Shown here piece by piece: positions 24,801 to 39,800 of a DNA stretch of 64,000 nucleotides. A program made the translations under genes and the position numbers. The notes under the pieces are model-generated. The model saw only the letters and a program-made list of their open reading frames with translations, was not told the origin of the DNA and ran no database searches. Source of the DNA: Megalonaias nervosa (Eukaryota > Mollusca > Bivalvia > Unionida > Unionidae); NCBI GenBank assembly GCA_016617855.1, contig JAECUM010009381.1:23140-87139 (forward strand), written 5' to 3'. Positions within the stretch are counted from its first letter, which is position 1. The number at the start of each line of letters is the position of its first letter.

Positions 24801-27800
24801 TCCTCAACATACATTCATCAAGGTGCACAGCAAATATTTCCTGAAAGAATAACTTGCTTTCTTTTATGGAATTTCTAGCAGTGTCCATTTGTTATCAATT
24901 GCTTGATTTGATGATGAAAAGATGCCAGTTTGTGTTTCAAAACTAAAACATACATGTTTAAATAACTTGTATATTAAGAATAGGATTAGTGAAAGCACTT
25001 TCCAAATATATTTAATATTGTAGATTTTCTTCTGCCAAGATTGCATTATTTCTTGATAAGGTCAGTTTTAAACCGTAAGTGAACTTATCAATGGGTAATA
25101 ATGGCAGACATTATTTTGTCAAAGGGGTACCATGTAAGGTCAAAGCTGTTGTTTTTTTAGTACATCTTTCGTTTTTGTGAAAATACAACCAAAGACGCAG
25201 CAAAGTAAATAATATCAAACCAATAGCCAGCATAATTATAAATACGCAGAGGAATATTAAAACTTTAAATCTGCAGTCCTATCTGAGGATTACTGTAATG
25301 AAGCTAGAAAGTTGGTGGCTATATTAAGAAACTGTTTCTAGAAATAGATGCACCCATACGGGATACATGTCACCATATTTCCATATTTATAGTTGGCTGT
25401 GTGCCGATTCAGTTATTTTCATGCTTCAGTTCATCATCAATGAATAGCTAAAGTAATTAGTACATAGATTACATCACTGTTCTTACAAAATAGGTACAAT
25501 AGTTAATCCACTGCCACTAGAAAACAACAATTAACTTTTACTGTTAAAAACTTCACCAGAAAATGGCATTCCAAAACATTCAGAATAAACTCTTTCAACA
25601 TGCAGTTGTAAAGTTATGGTTACTCATTGGTGACCTATGTGATTTGAATGGTTGAACACAATGGTATCAAGACACATGTACATGTGCCTTCATGTGCATC
25701 TTGTAGAAGTTGTTTCAGACTAGTTCAAAAATGGTTTGCACTGCCATTTGGTAGTGATGTTTTAGAAACTGAACAAAATCAAATTTGTTGTTTACTTGAA
25801 AGTTGGTTCAGTATTTTTACCTAATTGTGTTTACAATACTATAATCTATGTATTCCTGTCAGGTAAAATTAATTACATTGTATAGTTTCTGCTGTGAAGT
25901 CATACGGTCAGAATAAATTTCATATTTCTTTCCATCCAAACATACACACTTTCAAGTATGAATGCACTGCATATGAATAAGATACAGTCATGTACTTACA
26001 AAATGTTTTTATATTATACATACAACACAGCGAATTTTGTACTTGAAGATAAAGTAATGCTACACGTTAAATGCAAATATGCATAATGAGAAATAGAGGG
26101 CACAGTTCAAATATGAGAACAAAAGCACATACACATACAATATATATATTGGCATTGTGGCCACTTCTCCCAAGCGCCAATCTCACTTCTCCCTAATCTG
26201 TCTAAAAGGAGAACTCACTTCTCCCTACATTTCAAGTCTAGTTGACCTCTGCAAGAATACCACAAATGTCACATGATATACCCATCTCATACCTTATCCC
26301 AACTTATGACCCTGACCTCTGAACAAGAGACTTGACTTGTGCAATGACAAGGTGTGGGCCTTGGAAAAGTGTCATCAAAATGTCTGTAGGGGTTAAAGGG
26401 TAACAAGCTGGATAAGGAAATAGGGCATTCAATCTATTATTGCTTATTGTGACAATGACCTAAGTTGGGTGTATGGCTGTAATTAAGTGAGACACACTCA
26501 AGTCAAGGTAGAACCTATCTGACATTTTCTGATTTCTGTTTAAGTGATAATTACATTTATATTACAAACATTTTGTGACAAGGTTCTTTTCTTAGTTAAA
26601 TCTTTATGTCTAAACAACTGTCTCTTACACTACAATCTTCCTCTGTATTACGACTCTATGTCTTAAACTAAGTAACAGAAAGAAGCAAAACCAGAAAGTT
26701 TTGTAAAATTCAACAAACAATTTATTTTTCAAGAATACAAAGTGAAAATTCAAAAATACACATACAGTATTGTGAATTAAATCCCAAATAATCCTAAATG
26801 TTCTATCACAAATCCAAATGTAAATAATTTTCCGAATGAAACTCCATTACTTTTGAATGTCCTGATGTACCAAGAGTCTTAAATGTCTTGATGTACCAAT
26901 AGTCTGGAATGTGTTGATGTACCAAATCTTGTCTAAGTTGCTGTATGAACTGTCTTGATGTATCACAATGATCGAATCCATAATATCTTTGATTGAATTC
27001 ACAATAATCCCGAAGTAGAATTTTAGTCCAAAAAGTCAATGAGCTCTTTCTAATTCCAATGAATAATTTAAATAATCATTCCTCTCAAATCATATATGGA
27101 CACATATGAATATATGAGCATCCATTCTTGGGGAGTAATGACAGAAAGATTTTCAAGACAGTCATCATGGCAGCCATACTGGCTGTGCAACTTGTACAAT
27201 TTTCATAAAGGACCAACTAGATATCATAAGAAGCCAACTGGTGAAAACCCCATGATGATGCAACCATCCATTTGGGAAAAGAAGAGATAACAATATTTTC
27301 ATGATGGCCACAACAAGGTCCATACTGAGGATCAATATGCATAATGTTTATTTGGGACCAAACAGACACCATAAGAACTCTTATGATGATTTTGTATTTA
27401 AGAGCTATGGTTATAACAAGAGTTTCAGGATGGCCATCATGGTGGTTATACTGGATGGTCGGATCAGCATCATTTTAATTTAAGACCAACAAGCCAATAT
27501 AAGTCTTCTATAGTATTCGCACACCATCCCGTTTGTTTGTACCAATTTTAAAAATAAGGGCTACAAGAATATAAAAATACAGAAAATTAGTCATTTCATT
27601 CATTGATTTGCAAGTTCTACTTGATTGTTGGCAGGGGTCCCAAACAATGTCAACATGTTGGAGTTTCTTTAATAATACAGTCACCATATTTGCATGGGTA
27701 AGTCTCTGTTTTCATTCAACAGATGTGAAATAGTTCACCGTCTTTGATAATCTCAATTCTGTAAATTTTGGAGTTGTATCTCTTTGAATGTATATATACA

Positions 27801-30800
27801 AGAGTTTGTTCTTTTCATTAGTTCCATTTATTTTAGAAATATTAAAACTAGACATTGCAAATACTGGATGCAGACAACACAGTGTATACCAAAATGGATT
27901 GTTCTGGAAACCAGAAAAGACAGTGAGCAGTCTGTCATCTGGAACTTTCATTTATTCTGAAATGCCAATGAGATGATAGTGTTCAGGATCCCTTGGCAAC
28001 AGGTTAGAAATTATAAATCAATCAATGAAATTGTTTTCATTTTTAAAGATTCTTGATGCTTTTCATTTTTAAAATCAGTAGAAAGGTTCAAATAGGAGGG
28101 TGTGTGAATATTATATTGAAAAGCCCATGCTGATATGACTTTCTGTTTTTCATTTTGGATGTCAGATTGGCACCATTTTCATTTTGCATCAACTAAACTT
28201 AAGTCTTTCAGTGAAAACTCCACCTTAAAACACCACTTCCTTGATGACTCGCACCGTGATAACTTGCGAACCCACTTACAACACCGGATCAGGCATGGAT
28301 CCCACTTTTAAACAAGAAAATACAGCAAAAAAATTGATCCCTATTTCTTGAACTTGAAGAAAATTGCGATCAAAATTGGTAACTCAGATATTGATATATC
28401 GCTTGTTTTATGGTCTAAAACGGTAGATAGGACATGGAAATTTTTAATCAACATTTTGAAATTATCAGCTTTTAATAAGAAGTCATATAATTGGTTACAT
28501 TTTCTTTCCAAATGTCATTCTTTGTACACCGTAATTAAAGATATTGAAGGAAATTTTGATCAATCAAAATGTCACTTATGCCTAGTGTAGGCAGTACATT
28601 AATATTTAAATGCCAATTGCATAATTTTTATTAAGTGAAATCTGTGTTTTAATTCTATCTTTTAGTTCCAATTAAGTGTAATCATCATAAATGCAATGTG
28701 TATTTAAACGTAAAATGTGTCATTCTACCGTAACAGCTATGTCCACAAGCGTTTCTCTGAGAACCTAATTAAGTGCTGACCATGTTTTGATAACTGACTT
28801 GCAGAAGTATTTGTTGTTGCACTGAATTAATAGTTGGCCTCCTTTGTATTATCACATTAACTATGTCTATTGAATCAAATAAAGGAGGTGGAATAAAAGA
28901 AAAGTTAAAAGGCACTCTAATCCTACAAACTTAAAATCTAGTGGCCCCGGTTGTATGTTGCATGAACTCACTTTAGTTGATCAATCGAACACTGTTATAA
29001 ATGTTACTGTGTATGTAACATAAACTACCTTAAATTAACTGACTCATTCACAACTGTGATCAAAGATAGCAAGGCAACCAAGCAAAAACGAATACGTCGT
29101 AAAATAAAGAGCTTGGTTTCACAGATACAGACCAGTGGGCAAGCGAGTTTCAGAGAATTCCTGAACTGGCACTTTGAGATATCCTCAAGGATGGTAAGAA
29201 GTTTCACTATTACTTCCAATGAAATCATGACATCAATATTGTACTAACTGAACAATACAAAAACTGAGTTTCGACATAGATGAGTGTCTCATGAAATAAA
29301 TGTGCTAATTTTTGACAATAAAGGAATTTTGTTTGGTAAAACTACCAAACAAAATTCCTTTTTGTCAAAAATTAGCACATTTATCAACAGTTAGTCTAGT
29401 TCCTTGCTACTTTCACTCCCAACCTGGCAGTATAATATTAAATGCCACTCCGAGAACCAGACTAATCAACAAAACAAAAATCAGTGACGTAATAATAATA
29501 ACAATAAAAATAATGAGGACTTTGTATAGCGCCTAATCTTTAGAAGCTCTAAGTGCTTTACAACATTAGACAACACACCTACAACATAAAAAAAAACAAT
29601 AAACATATATAATGATATGATTACAAAAAACAAACACCATGAAATTAGAAAACATAACACATGCTGAAATATTAAGGTAGGAAACATTATTAGGTCTTTA
29701 ACTTTGTTCTTGCAATTGAAATAGGTGAGTATTAAGAGCGCTCATGAATGAGATCACTGTGTCTTTGTGTCTAAGTTCTGTGGGCAATTCGTTCCACGTT
29801 GCTGGGCCCTGGTATGCAAAAGAACATTGTCCATATGACTTCGTTTTCATAGTGGGAATAATGAGTGTATGATTGTCAGAAGAGGAGCGTAAGTATCTTG
29901 CTGGTGTGTACACATGGGTTAGGTCGGATAGGTATGTTGGACTGGAGCCCGTCAGTGAAACGTAGCACAGAGAACAAATTTTGTGTTTGATTCTGGATCG
30001 AATGGATAGCCAGTGTAGGGTACAGAGCAGGTGGAGGTGTGCTCTGATCGTGGTAATCTAAGGATGATCCAAGCAGCTGTGTTTTGAACTTTTTGAAGTT
30101 TCTGGAGTAGAGATATTGAGATGAACCAGACAGAATTGAGTTACAATAGTCCAATCTTGAAAGTACTAAGGAACACACAAGTGTTTTAGTGGCATCAACT
30201 GAAAGATATTTGCGAATGGAGCTGATGCGTCTCAGCTCAAGATATGCAGCCTTGCATATGTTCATGACATGTTGGTGCAATGTGAGAGTACTGTCGAGAG
30301 TAACACCTTGGTTTTGTACTGACTATGTGAATTTAATGTTGGTGTTGCTGATATTTATTGTTTGAGGTAAAGGATGTGAATGAGAAAGTCTTTGTGTTGT
30401 AATCAAAATGGCTTCCGTTTTATATTCATTCATCTGCAGCTTGTTATATGTCATCCATGATTTCACATCAGAAATGCACCTCTCTATGCACTGGATGGTA
30501 GCATCAACTTCATTTGGGTGGCTAGATTTGTATATTTGGGTGTCATCAGTGTACAATCAGTGAGACAGTGGATGATGATCTATGACACTTGAGAGCAGCT
30601 AAGTGTATAGAATGAAGAGAACAGGTCCAAGAACAGACCCCCATGGAACACCACAACATAGATCAACTGGGCTGGAGTGTATTCCATTTGCAGACACAAT
30701 TTGTGTCCTGTTGACCAAGTAGGACTTGAACCATAGTAAGGCTGTATGATGAATGCCAAATACATGCTGGAGACGGTGAAGTAATATATCATGGTCTATT

Positions 30801-33800
30801 GTGTCAAGTGCTGCAGACAAATCAGGGAGGGTGAGGACTGTAATCTTTCCGCTATCCAAAGCAGAGAGAAGGTCATTTACTACTTTCAGAAGAGTAGTTT
30901 CAGTACTGTGGCAAGGGCGATATGCAGACTACATTGCTAAAAGGACTGTTTGAATTCAGATGAGATACAAGTTAGGATAGAACAACTTTTTCTAAGATTT
31001 TTGACATGAATGGGAGATTACAAACTGGGCCGTAGTTCTTTGAATCGTTATGGTCGAGTGTTGGTTTCTTCAGCAGAGGTGTTACAATGGCAGTTCTGAA
31101 AAATGATGGGAATTCCCCGGATGAGAGAGAGTTATTAATAATATCAGTTAGTGAAGGCAATATTGGATCTAAGCACTCATGCAGCAGTGATGTTGGAATT
31201 GGATCAAGTTCACATGACTTTGCTGCACTCTTCATCACGACTGTACATACTAAATCCATAGAGACAGGTTCAAATGCTACTAACGGTTGCCGCTGAAATT
31301 CTGTATCGCAACTGTATGGTGATGAAGAGTGAATTGAAAATGTGTTGTCAAGCTTATCTCTAATGGTTTGTACTTTGTCACGGAAGAAATTTGCAAACAG
31401 GTCCAGAAGGTCGACTGGAGAGAAGGTAGTTGGAAGTGGTGTACATTTGTTCCTTGACATTAGCTTGTTAGTAATCTCGAATAGCTCTTTGCAGCTGGAA
31501 TTTTCCGTGATCTTAGTACTGTTGTGGGCTGATTTCGCTGCATGGACTATGTTTGTGACGTTTTTCTTAGCGGCTTCATAGATTTGCTTATGAATGGTGA
31601 GTCTGGTGGAAAGCCAAAGCCTCTCAGCTTTATGGCGGTCTCTTTTAGCAGTGCAAAGCTGGTCCCGAACACTGCTATACCACGGAGAACACTTTTCAAT
31701 TGATACTCTGCACTTGGTTGCTGAGGCATGTTTGTCAAGCAATGAATGCAGGCAGTTATCGAGTTGATCTGCTGTAGGAGGTAAGCCAGTTGTTAGGTTT
31801 GCTTGGATGTCATGCATTAGTTGGGCTCTATTTATCATACGGAGGTTTCTCTTAGTAGCAGATAAAAGTGGAGGGTTAGGGACTGATACGTCAAGATGGC
31901 ATATAATGCCGAGGTGATCTAATGCAAGTTCGTGGGATACCAGGCAGGACCGTAGAAAATTATTATCAGGTCTATGAAGAATCCAGTCTAAAATGTGATC
32001 ATGTTTATGGGTGGGTTGGTTAACTGAATGAGGTTGAAAACATGAATGGAATCTAGGAGTTTTGATGTGTATGGGTTTCCAGGACAGTCCAAGTGAAAGT
32101 TGAAATCTCCAAGAATAATCAGGTTACCACCTATCAAATTTCCATACTCCAGGAGATTCAGAAACTGCTCCAAAAAGAGAGATTCAGTCAGCTTGTTTTT
32201 TTCTACTAGAAGGAGGGTGGCAGAGGCAGAAAAAATGGACTGACCTTTGTTCCAGCGTGTGTAGTTTGGACTAGTTCAAATGATGTGTGGTAGAAACTGA
32301 AGGTTGTGGTGTGGTTAAGACGTAACATACAGATGATTTTGCGTACACATGATGGTTGTTGAAACCAGTTGGAACGATCTTTCACATGTTGGACATTTTG
32401 AAAATAAATGTTGTTTATTCTGAATAACAAACAACTTCATTAGAAAAAGCGCTTTATTAACATTTAATATAGATGTGATTGTAAACGAGAATTCAGACAT
32501 TAAACAGCCCAGTTCCCTATACACAAACACACACCCCCGCGGTTTTCTCGATGTATAAGCGTATTTTTTCAATTTTTGGAGGTCCCTCGGTAACTTGCGC
32601 CCTCGCTTATAGTGCAGTCTTTGTTTGTGGACCCTGTTGTGCGCGAGTTATCGAGGGATATGTGTACATACATGCCAACCCTGAGTGATGTATAAGCGTA
32701 ATTTTTGCTAACTGGCAAAAAGCAAAATCTGACAATAAAATGCATAATCTATATATTTTCATTACTAACATTAGTACCCCTACTTTGCTGAGGCTACAAT
32801 ATCATAGCTAATATATTATATGCCATAATACAGAACACCGTATGAAACATGTCATTCATTTTTACTACTAAAATGGATTGGCAGGTCAAAATACTTGGCA
32901 GAAATGGGCAAAATCCATGTTGGTTAGAACCAGAATACAAACACAAAACATAATGAAAAATTATTTATAATAAACACTCATCTTAACTAATCTACATGTC
33001 TGTAACTTTTGCCGAATGATTGTTAAGTCCACAGATTCTGTCCTCAATCAAACTGCGGTATTGCTTCACTCTCACATTCTTATTTATAAATTTCTAAGTA
33101 GTATTGAATTGTCCTTTTTCTAATCAGACATGTTTTGAAGTTTAAAAAGACTCATCTGGTCTAGGAAATTTCATCCACAACTCAATCCATTAAAGTCCAT
33201 TTCACATAATATATGGCGCCATTTTCTTTAAAAGTACACACTGGTCCACTAACTATATTCTTCGTTGCCAATATTATGTATCTATGAGGCAAAGTTTCAT
33301 GCTAATGAAACCCACCTGTTTTCTTGGAAAGGGGTATGTAGTTGCTATAAAAAGAAATCTGGGAAAGTACACATAGCTCTATGATGGATAAGTTTGTTCT
33401 TATGCTGTTCTTACGCAGCAGTCTTTTTATTTAGAATATTCTCAAATTTTATGATGAGTGGAATTAAAGAGATGATATAAATTACAAACACAACTTGTAT
33501 TGCTTTATTTTTATTTCATTTCTTAACATTCTGGAATAGCACAATCCAAACACATGAAAGCGTAAAACGTAATTCGGTGAAAAAAAGCGTAACGATTACG
33601 CCAAAAGCATAATGGTTGGCATGTATGTTGATATGACAATCCATTCAGGAGGACTAGTGATAAGATTTTATACTGGATGTCTGAGCAGTGCCATTTTCAT
33701 TTAGGACCATCCTGACCTTGGGATAAATATGTGTGCAAAGTTTCATGGCAATCCTTCAAAAAGTTTAGGAGCACTAATGATAATAAACCTATAGTGAGAG

Positions 33801-36800
33801 GCAGGGAGGTCTATGAACAACCGGCCATCCTGTAAGCTCTTTTGGTCTATGACCAGCAGAGCTAACAAAATATTCAAAAACTTATAATAAAGGAGAGGAC
33901 AAGTGCTGTTTGAGAAAGTTCACTGCAATCCCTTGTGAGAAATGATTATCACATTTAAATTGAGCAAGAATGGACATTTTAGACCAAATGTATCATCTGC
34001 AAACTGAGAGATGCACGTACTATACACGAAAATTATATGGTGATTTTACTGTGAACTCCTATATGTGTTCTCTATCAGCATCTGTCCTAAGTGTCCACTA
34101 CAACAAGTTTTGAAAATAAGCCTTATATTTAATCAACAATCATAAAATACTGTGAATCACCTTAAATTCATGGACATCAAATTTTGTAGTTTGGTTCAAT
34201 AAAATACATATTCATGTATTGGTAATTCTTTGGATTGGTCATTAAAAAAAATAGAACATGATAAAACAGTAAGCAACAATGAAATACAATAGTATACCCT
34301 CACTCCCATCCACACATCAGTAATTGGAATAATTGGGCAAGTTATTCATTGGTTACACTTAGCATAAATGCAGACCTGAATCAAAGATGCCAATTTTACA
34401 TTAAGCTGCTTCTTAATGCCTGTTTTGAATGAACTGACACAGAATCTACAAAAAGAAGAAAAGAAGGGAAATTACCCACTGCTGTCCTGGCTAAGGTCTG
34501 AGATAGGTGATTCTGATTCAAATGGAGGAATTTACACAAGTAGATTATCACAAGCAAAACACAAGTTTCAGTGCTGAATGGAAGAGTTCATATCCTTGGA
34601 GTGCAATTTGATGGATGGGATGGTAAGTCTTCCACATTGCTTAATTTTGTTTTTGATCAACTTTATCACCTATGAATAAGATTGTGGGGGTGTGGGTGGG
34701 GTAATACTATTCCACAGGCACTATTAAAATTAATTACTTTTGTTTCCATAGAAGTATCAATAGTAGTAGAAGGAGTCACTGTAGTAGCTGTTGGAAAGGT
34801 GGAGTACGCTTTGAATATCTGCTTGGTTCCTATTTTGTTCTGATTTTAAATTCAAGGTCTACCTTGCCCATGAAAATCATGAAAGATGGTACCCCATGAA
34901 TTTAAAGTAATTCACAATACCTCTTCCATCTCCCTGTTGTAAAGGATTTTGGCACTGGAAACTGCGGCAAGGTTATTGGCCTCTGCTGTTGCCTGGAGGA
35001 AAAACAAGAGCACATACACGATTGTCCCAAATCTTTCAGCTCATTTGTTAAAAATCTGATTTATTTGAGAATATCAATGTTTTATGTGCCATCATCATGC
35101 TAACTGTACTAGTTTTAAGAATTTCATATGAAAAATGACCAATGTACATTTCACCTTTACACAGACAATTCCACTCTATTTAGAGAAAGTGAACATGAAC
35201 TATGGCCTTTTGATAATCATTTTAAGATTTATTTTCCCCAATCCAAACTGCAAACTCACCAACATTTAATCCACTATCATGTAAACTCTGATCCATTTAT
35301 ACCAAATAAGTGATCTCTCTCATATACGCATGCACATGCACACATGCATGTGCACACACTGACACAGGCAAGCACACAGAAAAAGTCTACACACTATCAT
35401 GCTTATCCTTCATATACTGAACTTTATCTAACGATAAACTTATTTTGAAGTTTCAAGACTGGTCCTTGCAAATATGAGCTTCTATATAAAGGTTAATTTT
35501 ACCTGCAACATTGACTTCGGCTCTGGTAGTTCTTCTCCCTGATAGATTTTGATATATGCCTGAATAAAAAAAAAAGGAGACTACCTTTTTATCCAGCCCA
35601 CCATTATTTAGTATAAAAAAAAAAAAAAAACTTTATCATTAAGCTTACAATTCTGAACAATGACATGAACCTAGAGTGCAAAGTACAAGGTGACCTTATG
35701 GACAAGCAGATGGATTCCAAAGTGATAATTAGTCTTGATAAAAAAATAAAAAATATAATACAAGAAGGCCAATAGGGCAGGATTTTGAATAAGTTGGCCA
35801 AGTTAGTCCAATATCTCTCATCTGGCATACATTAGCCTAAAAGGAAAATATTAAAGTAACAGACAGGTAAATTGAGTTAAAAGACAATCACACAAGGATA
35901 ATTTTCAGCTAACTGGTGGTACTGGACATGTTTACCTCATACTGTATTGGTATCTTTCATATTAATGTGAAAGGTATCCCCTTTTGGTCTGAAATGGTTT
36001 GGCAGTTTTGGACAGAAAACAGTCCTTTAACATTTGTTTGATATATTAGTAACAACAGCTATACATGATGGGAGGTGATAATCATTGGTTGGTTTTCCAT
36101 CCGGTTGCTATGGAAACCACACCACTACTTGCTTTCACTCCAAATACAATTCTGGAACAGCATATGAATATTCCTAACATGCTTAATCCAAAATGGCTGA
36201 GCCATGCTAAAGACATCATAAACAGATTTTCTCTCATGTTGCTACAGAAGCTGCAACCAAATTTGGGGTTTCAAACAGGAAAATTCTGGTAGAATATATA
36301 TTAACAACTGTTCCCCATGTTTGATTAAAATGCTCAGTTATTCTGGAGAACAAATTTAAATTGGTTTATTCACCTCGCTGTTATGAAAGCCACATTATTT
36401 CATGGGGATTTATCCCAAACATAATTCTGGCAGATGATGTCCAATGAAATTTTCAACCATTATTCATCAAAATTGGCTGAGCCAATCTGGAGAAGTTGAA
36501 CCGAGTCCCTCTAATAGACTAACACTCTACTGACCAAAAGGAATTTCCAGGAAATTAGAATAAAACTTTCTTTTTTTCAACTGATAATTGAAATTAGCTC
36601 ATTTTGATATTCTTGAGCAACTCCAACATACTAAATTGGGTAACATGACAATTTTCTTATAGTTGAGTTAACATGTTCATAGGATACCTCAAGTACAGTA
36701 TAAAAATCCTTTATCATGGCCTCTGACCTTGAACATGATACCATGGACAGAAGATCAATGAACTTGTCCTAGATGATGACAAAATACAACCACATGTTTG

Positions 36801-39800
36801 ATTAAATCTACGGGTAATCATTTCTTGGGGAAAAAAAAACAAAGTTGCTAAGTGGTATTCTTCAGAAATATCCAGATTGGGTTAAATGATAAATATTCAT
36901 TCATACTTGTTTGTATTATCCATGCTTACAAGCCAGTGCAGCCATAATGAACTAGTTCACTAGAATGCAACTAAATACAAAATCTTTTCAAAATTCACTT
37001 ATACTCTGTTTATAAGCTTGATCAAGTGCAAAAATGCCACTACTGACATCTGACTTGATCCCAATATCATGAAAGTGCTGGTAATGATGGTGGCAAGATA
37101 TGAACCATTTTCATTCAGAACCAATTAAATACTGCAATATGTGTTAGATCAAAACCCCATGTCAATACTACTACGAACAAGAAATGAGCAGTGGAAATAA
37201 GATTTTCAAAATGGCTATAGTACTATGTTCAAGGTTAGAGGAGTACCATTTACTTTAGAATTAGCTACATATTGCTAAAGTGTTTTACTGAAACCCCATA
37301 CTGATACAACTGTCTATTCATGACAAGAAGACAAACCAATTTTAATGTTGGAACAATTATGTATGTTGCAAGAAAGAGGCAGCTTTGAAGAAAGAAAAAA
37401 ACAACTTGTACAAGTAGCATTTACAAGACTTGTCAAATTTTGAGAGAATCACATCAGCATAATTTTTATTTAAGGCCAACCAGGGAAGCATTTTTGTGAA
37501 AATACCATGTCAATACAGCCATCTGTTTAGGAAAAATAGCCTTAACATGATATGTAAGTTGGTCACAATACCAGCCATATTGTATGTAAAATCTGCATTA
37601 TTATCATTTGTCACCAACCAAACAGATGAGAAATCTTTTGGTGAAAACACTATCTCTATGGCCATATGTTTTTAGGAGAAGAACCAATACAATAAGAAAG
37701 TGAAGGATTTATCAGCAACATTTTCATTCAGTACAAAGCGGACAGCACTAGTGTTTTAGTGAAAACTCTAGGTGGCCACAACTATTAATTCTGGCTGATT
37801 AGTAATAAGATTTTCAAGCAGACCACCATGGAGAGCAATACTGGATGTCATATAGGTACCATTTTTCATGTAGGACCAACCAAATCATGTAAAATCTTTC
37901 AGTGAAATCCCATGTTGATATCACTATCAGTTCTGGATCAGTAAATGATGAAAAGATTTTCATGATGTCCAGCAGTCATACTGGATATCTGACAGTATGT
38001 CCAATGGGATCCATTTTCAATTAGGGCCAACCGTACATTATAAAAGGATATTTTAGTGAAAACCACATTTCAATATGACCATCAGTTCAAGAGGAGTAGA
38101 GAGATTTTCCAATGTGTATTCCAAGATGGCCATAATGAATGTCAGATCAGCATGATTTTTATTTAGGACCAAAAAAACATCACAAGAAGTCTTTTAGTGA
38201 AAACCTTGTGTAGATATGAACATTTAGTCAGGAGAAGAAGCATGTTGGATGTAAAGTTGGTACCACTTTCATTTACAACCAGGAAGAAGTCTTTCAGTCA
38301 AAAATTTAATTTCCATATGACAGGCAACTTAGGAAAGATAGTAATGTAAGAAGATTTTCAGGATGGCCATCATGGTGATTCTACTGGATGTGAGGGGAAC
38401 AATTTTCATTTAGGACCAACTAGATAGAACAAGTTTTTCTTTGAGAACCCACTGTGACCATCCGTTCAGGAGTAGCAAGATTTTAAAGATGGCTACCACA
38501 GTGGCATTACTGGATGTTTGAAAGACACCATTTTCTTTTAGGACCAAATGAATCTTGAGATATGTCTTTGTAAAGTTTTGTGGCAATCCTCCCAGTACTT
38601 TAGGAGGAGTTGTGATAACAAATTCATGCAAAATCAAAATTGGCTGAGTCACTGTTGAGAAATTAAAAACAGAGTTTCCACATTGTTGCTATCAAAGCCA
38701 CACTTATGCTATAAAAGCAAATACAAATATAAATTTAGAATAGCATGTCCCAAGCAACATTCCTACCAAGTTTGAATGAAATGAGCCTGTGTATTTTGAG
38801 AAGCTGAAAATGGAAATGTTGATGAATGACACATGCTGGATGACGCATGCTAAATGCAGGGCAATACAATATGCTCACCTGCCTTTATGGTCAGCTAACA
38901 TCTTAAAACAGCCACTACACAAAGAAAGTTAGTCACTGTAATCAGTTTGTCAAAAGTATGATAATTAGTGGTTGAAATGAATGACTTTTATAAGTGTGAT
39001 AAGTGTAGCTAGGTTCCCACAACAAAATTATCCTAAGTATCCAAACAATACATCATTATCTAAATTCTGTTGGAATCAAAACAAGCATCATTTTAGTTTT
39101 ACAAAGGACAAACAAGGAAAATCAGCATCTAAAATATTCACAAAATTCAGCAGCCATCAGCATCTGGACAAAACTTTGTAGCTGCTCAAACTGCTCAACA
39201 AGTCCTAATATCAAAAGAGTTTCATAAGCATTATTTTTCAATGCAAAAGGACCAGTCATCCAGGTACCTGTGCTTGACTCTTACTAGTGTAGCTGTACAT
39301 TTTTATGCTTTCAAAGGTTGCGAAAACTGCGGAACACTATTGAAGTAGCAATCTGCACACCGGTATCTGAGGTATCCATCTATTCCATGACATCACATAA
39401 ATCATAAATCCGCTGTTGTGACTGATTTCCTGGTGGAGCACAGCATCCAAACTTTCTCACACTTTTCATACATCCTTGATTTAGCACCAAATGATTTTTG
39501 GCTGAATCCCATTATTAATGATTTGATGAGGGGCTGATGATTTCAGAGCCTCCATGCAGTTGGAAGTGCAGTTTTCCTGGTTTGCGAGGAAATTCATTCC
39601 CACATCAGTGAAATTCTGAGAAGGAACCATATCTGACTTCTCCTGGTTGTAGATTAAGCTCAGACAAGTCCCTGTCTTGCAAACGAGTAAAAGACCTGTG
39701 AGTAATAGACATCTGAGAACATTGTGTATCAACCACTTGTTGAAATACTCGAAGATGGATAACTTGATGATTTTATTTTAAATGATATTACTCCCATTCA

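Larger units (their letters stand above)
29490..32430 (-). mobile_element. Non-LTR retrotransposon (LINE), CR1/L2/Rex1-like, decayed
   Basis: Read on the minus strand it contains an endonuclease piece with [12 protein letters not shown] (32173-31988) and a 288-codon frame (31838-30972) ending in a [19 protein letters not shown] block. Next come reverse transcriptase pieces with [20 protein letters not shown] and GSVLGPVLF (30859-30599), YTDDTQIY (30556-30323) and [10 protein letters not shown] (30280-29876). The last piece ends in [18 protein letters not shown] (29913-29698). The 3' end has GTAAAGCACTTAGAGC and GGCGCTATACAAA before an ATT-rich tail (29515-29491), as in L2-like elements. Frames are broken in at least four places. 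The 5' end is truncated or too decayed to place. Confidence 0.9.

Noticed and set aside
29491..29520. Coding or regulatory meaning of the AATAATAATA tract
   Set aside because: It is the short-repeat 3' tail of the LINE on the minus strand.
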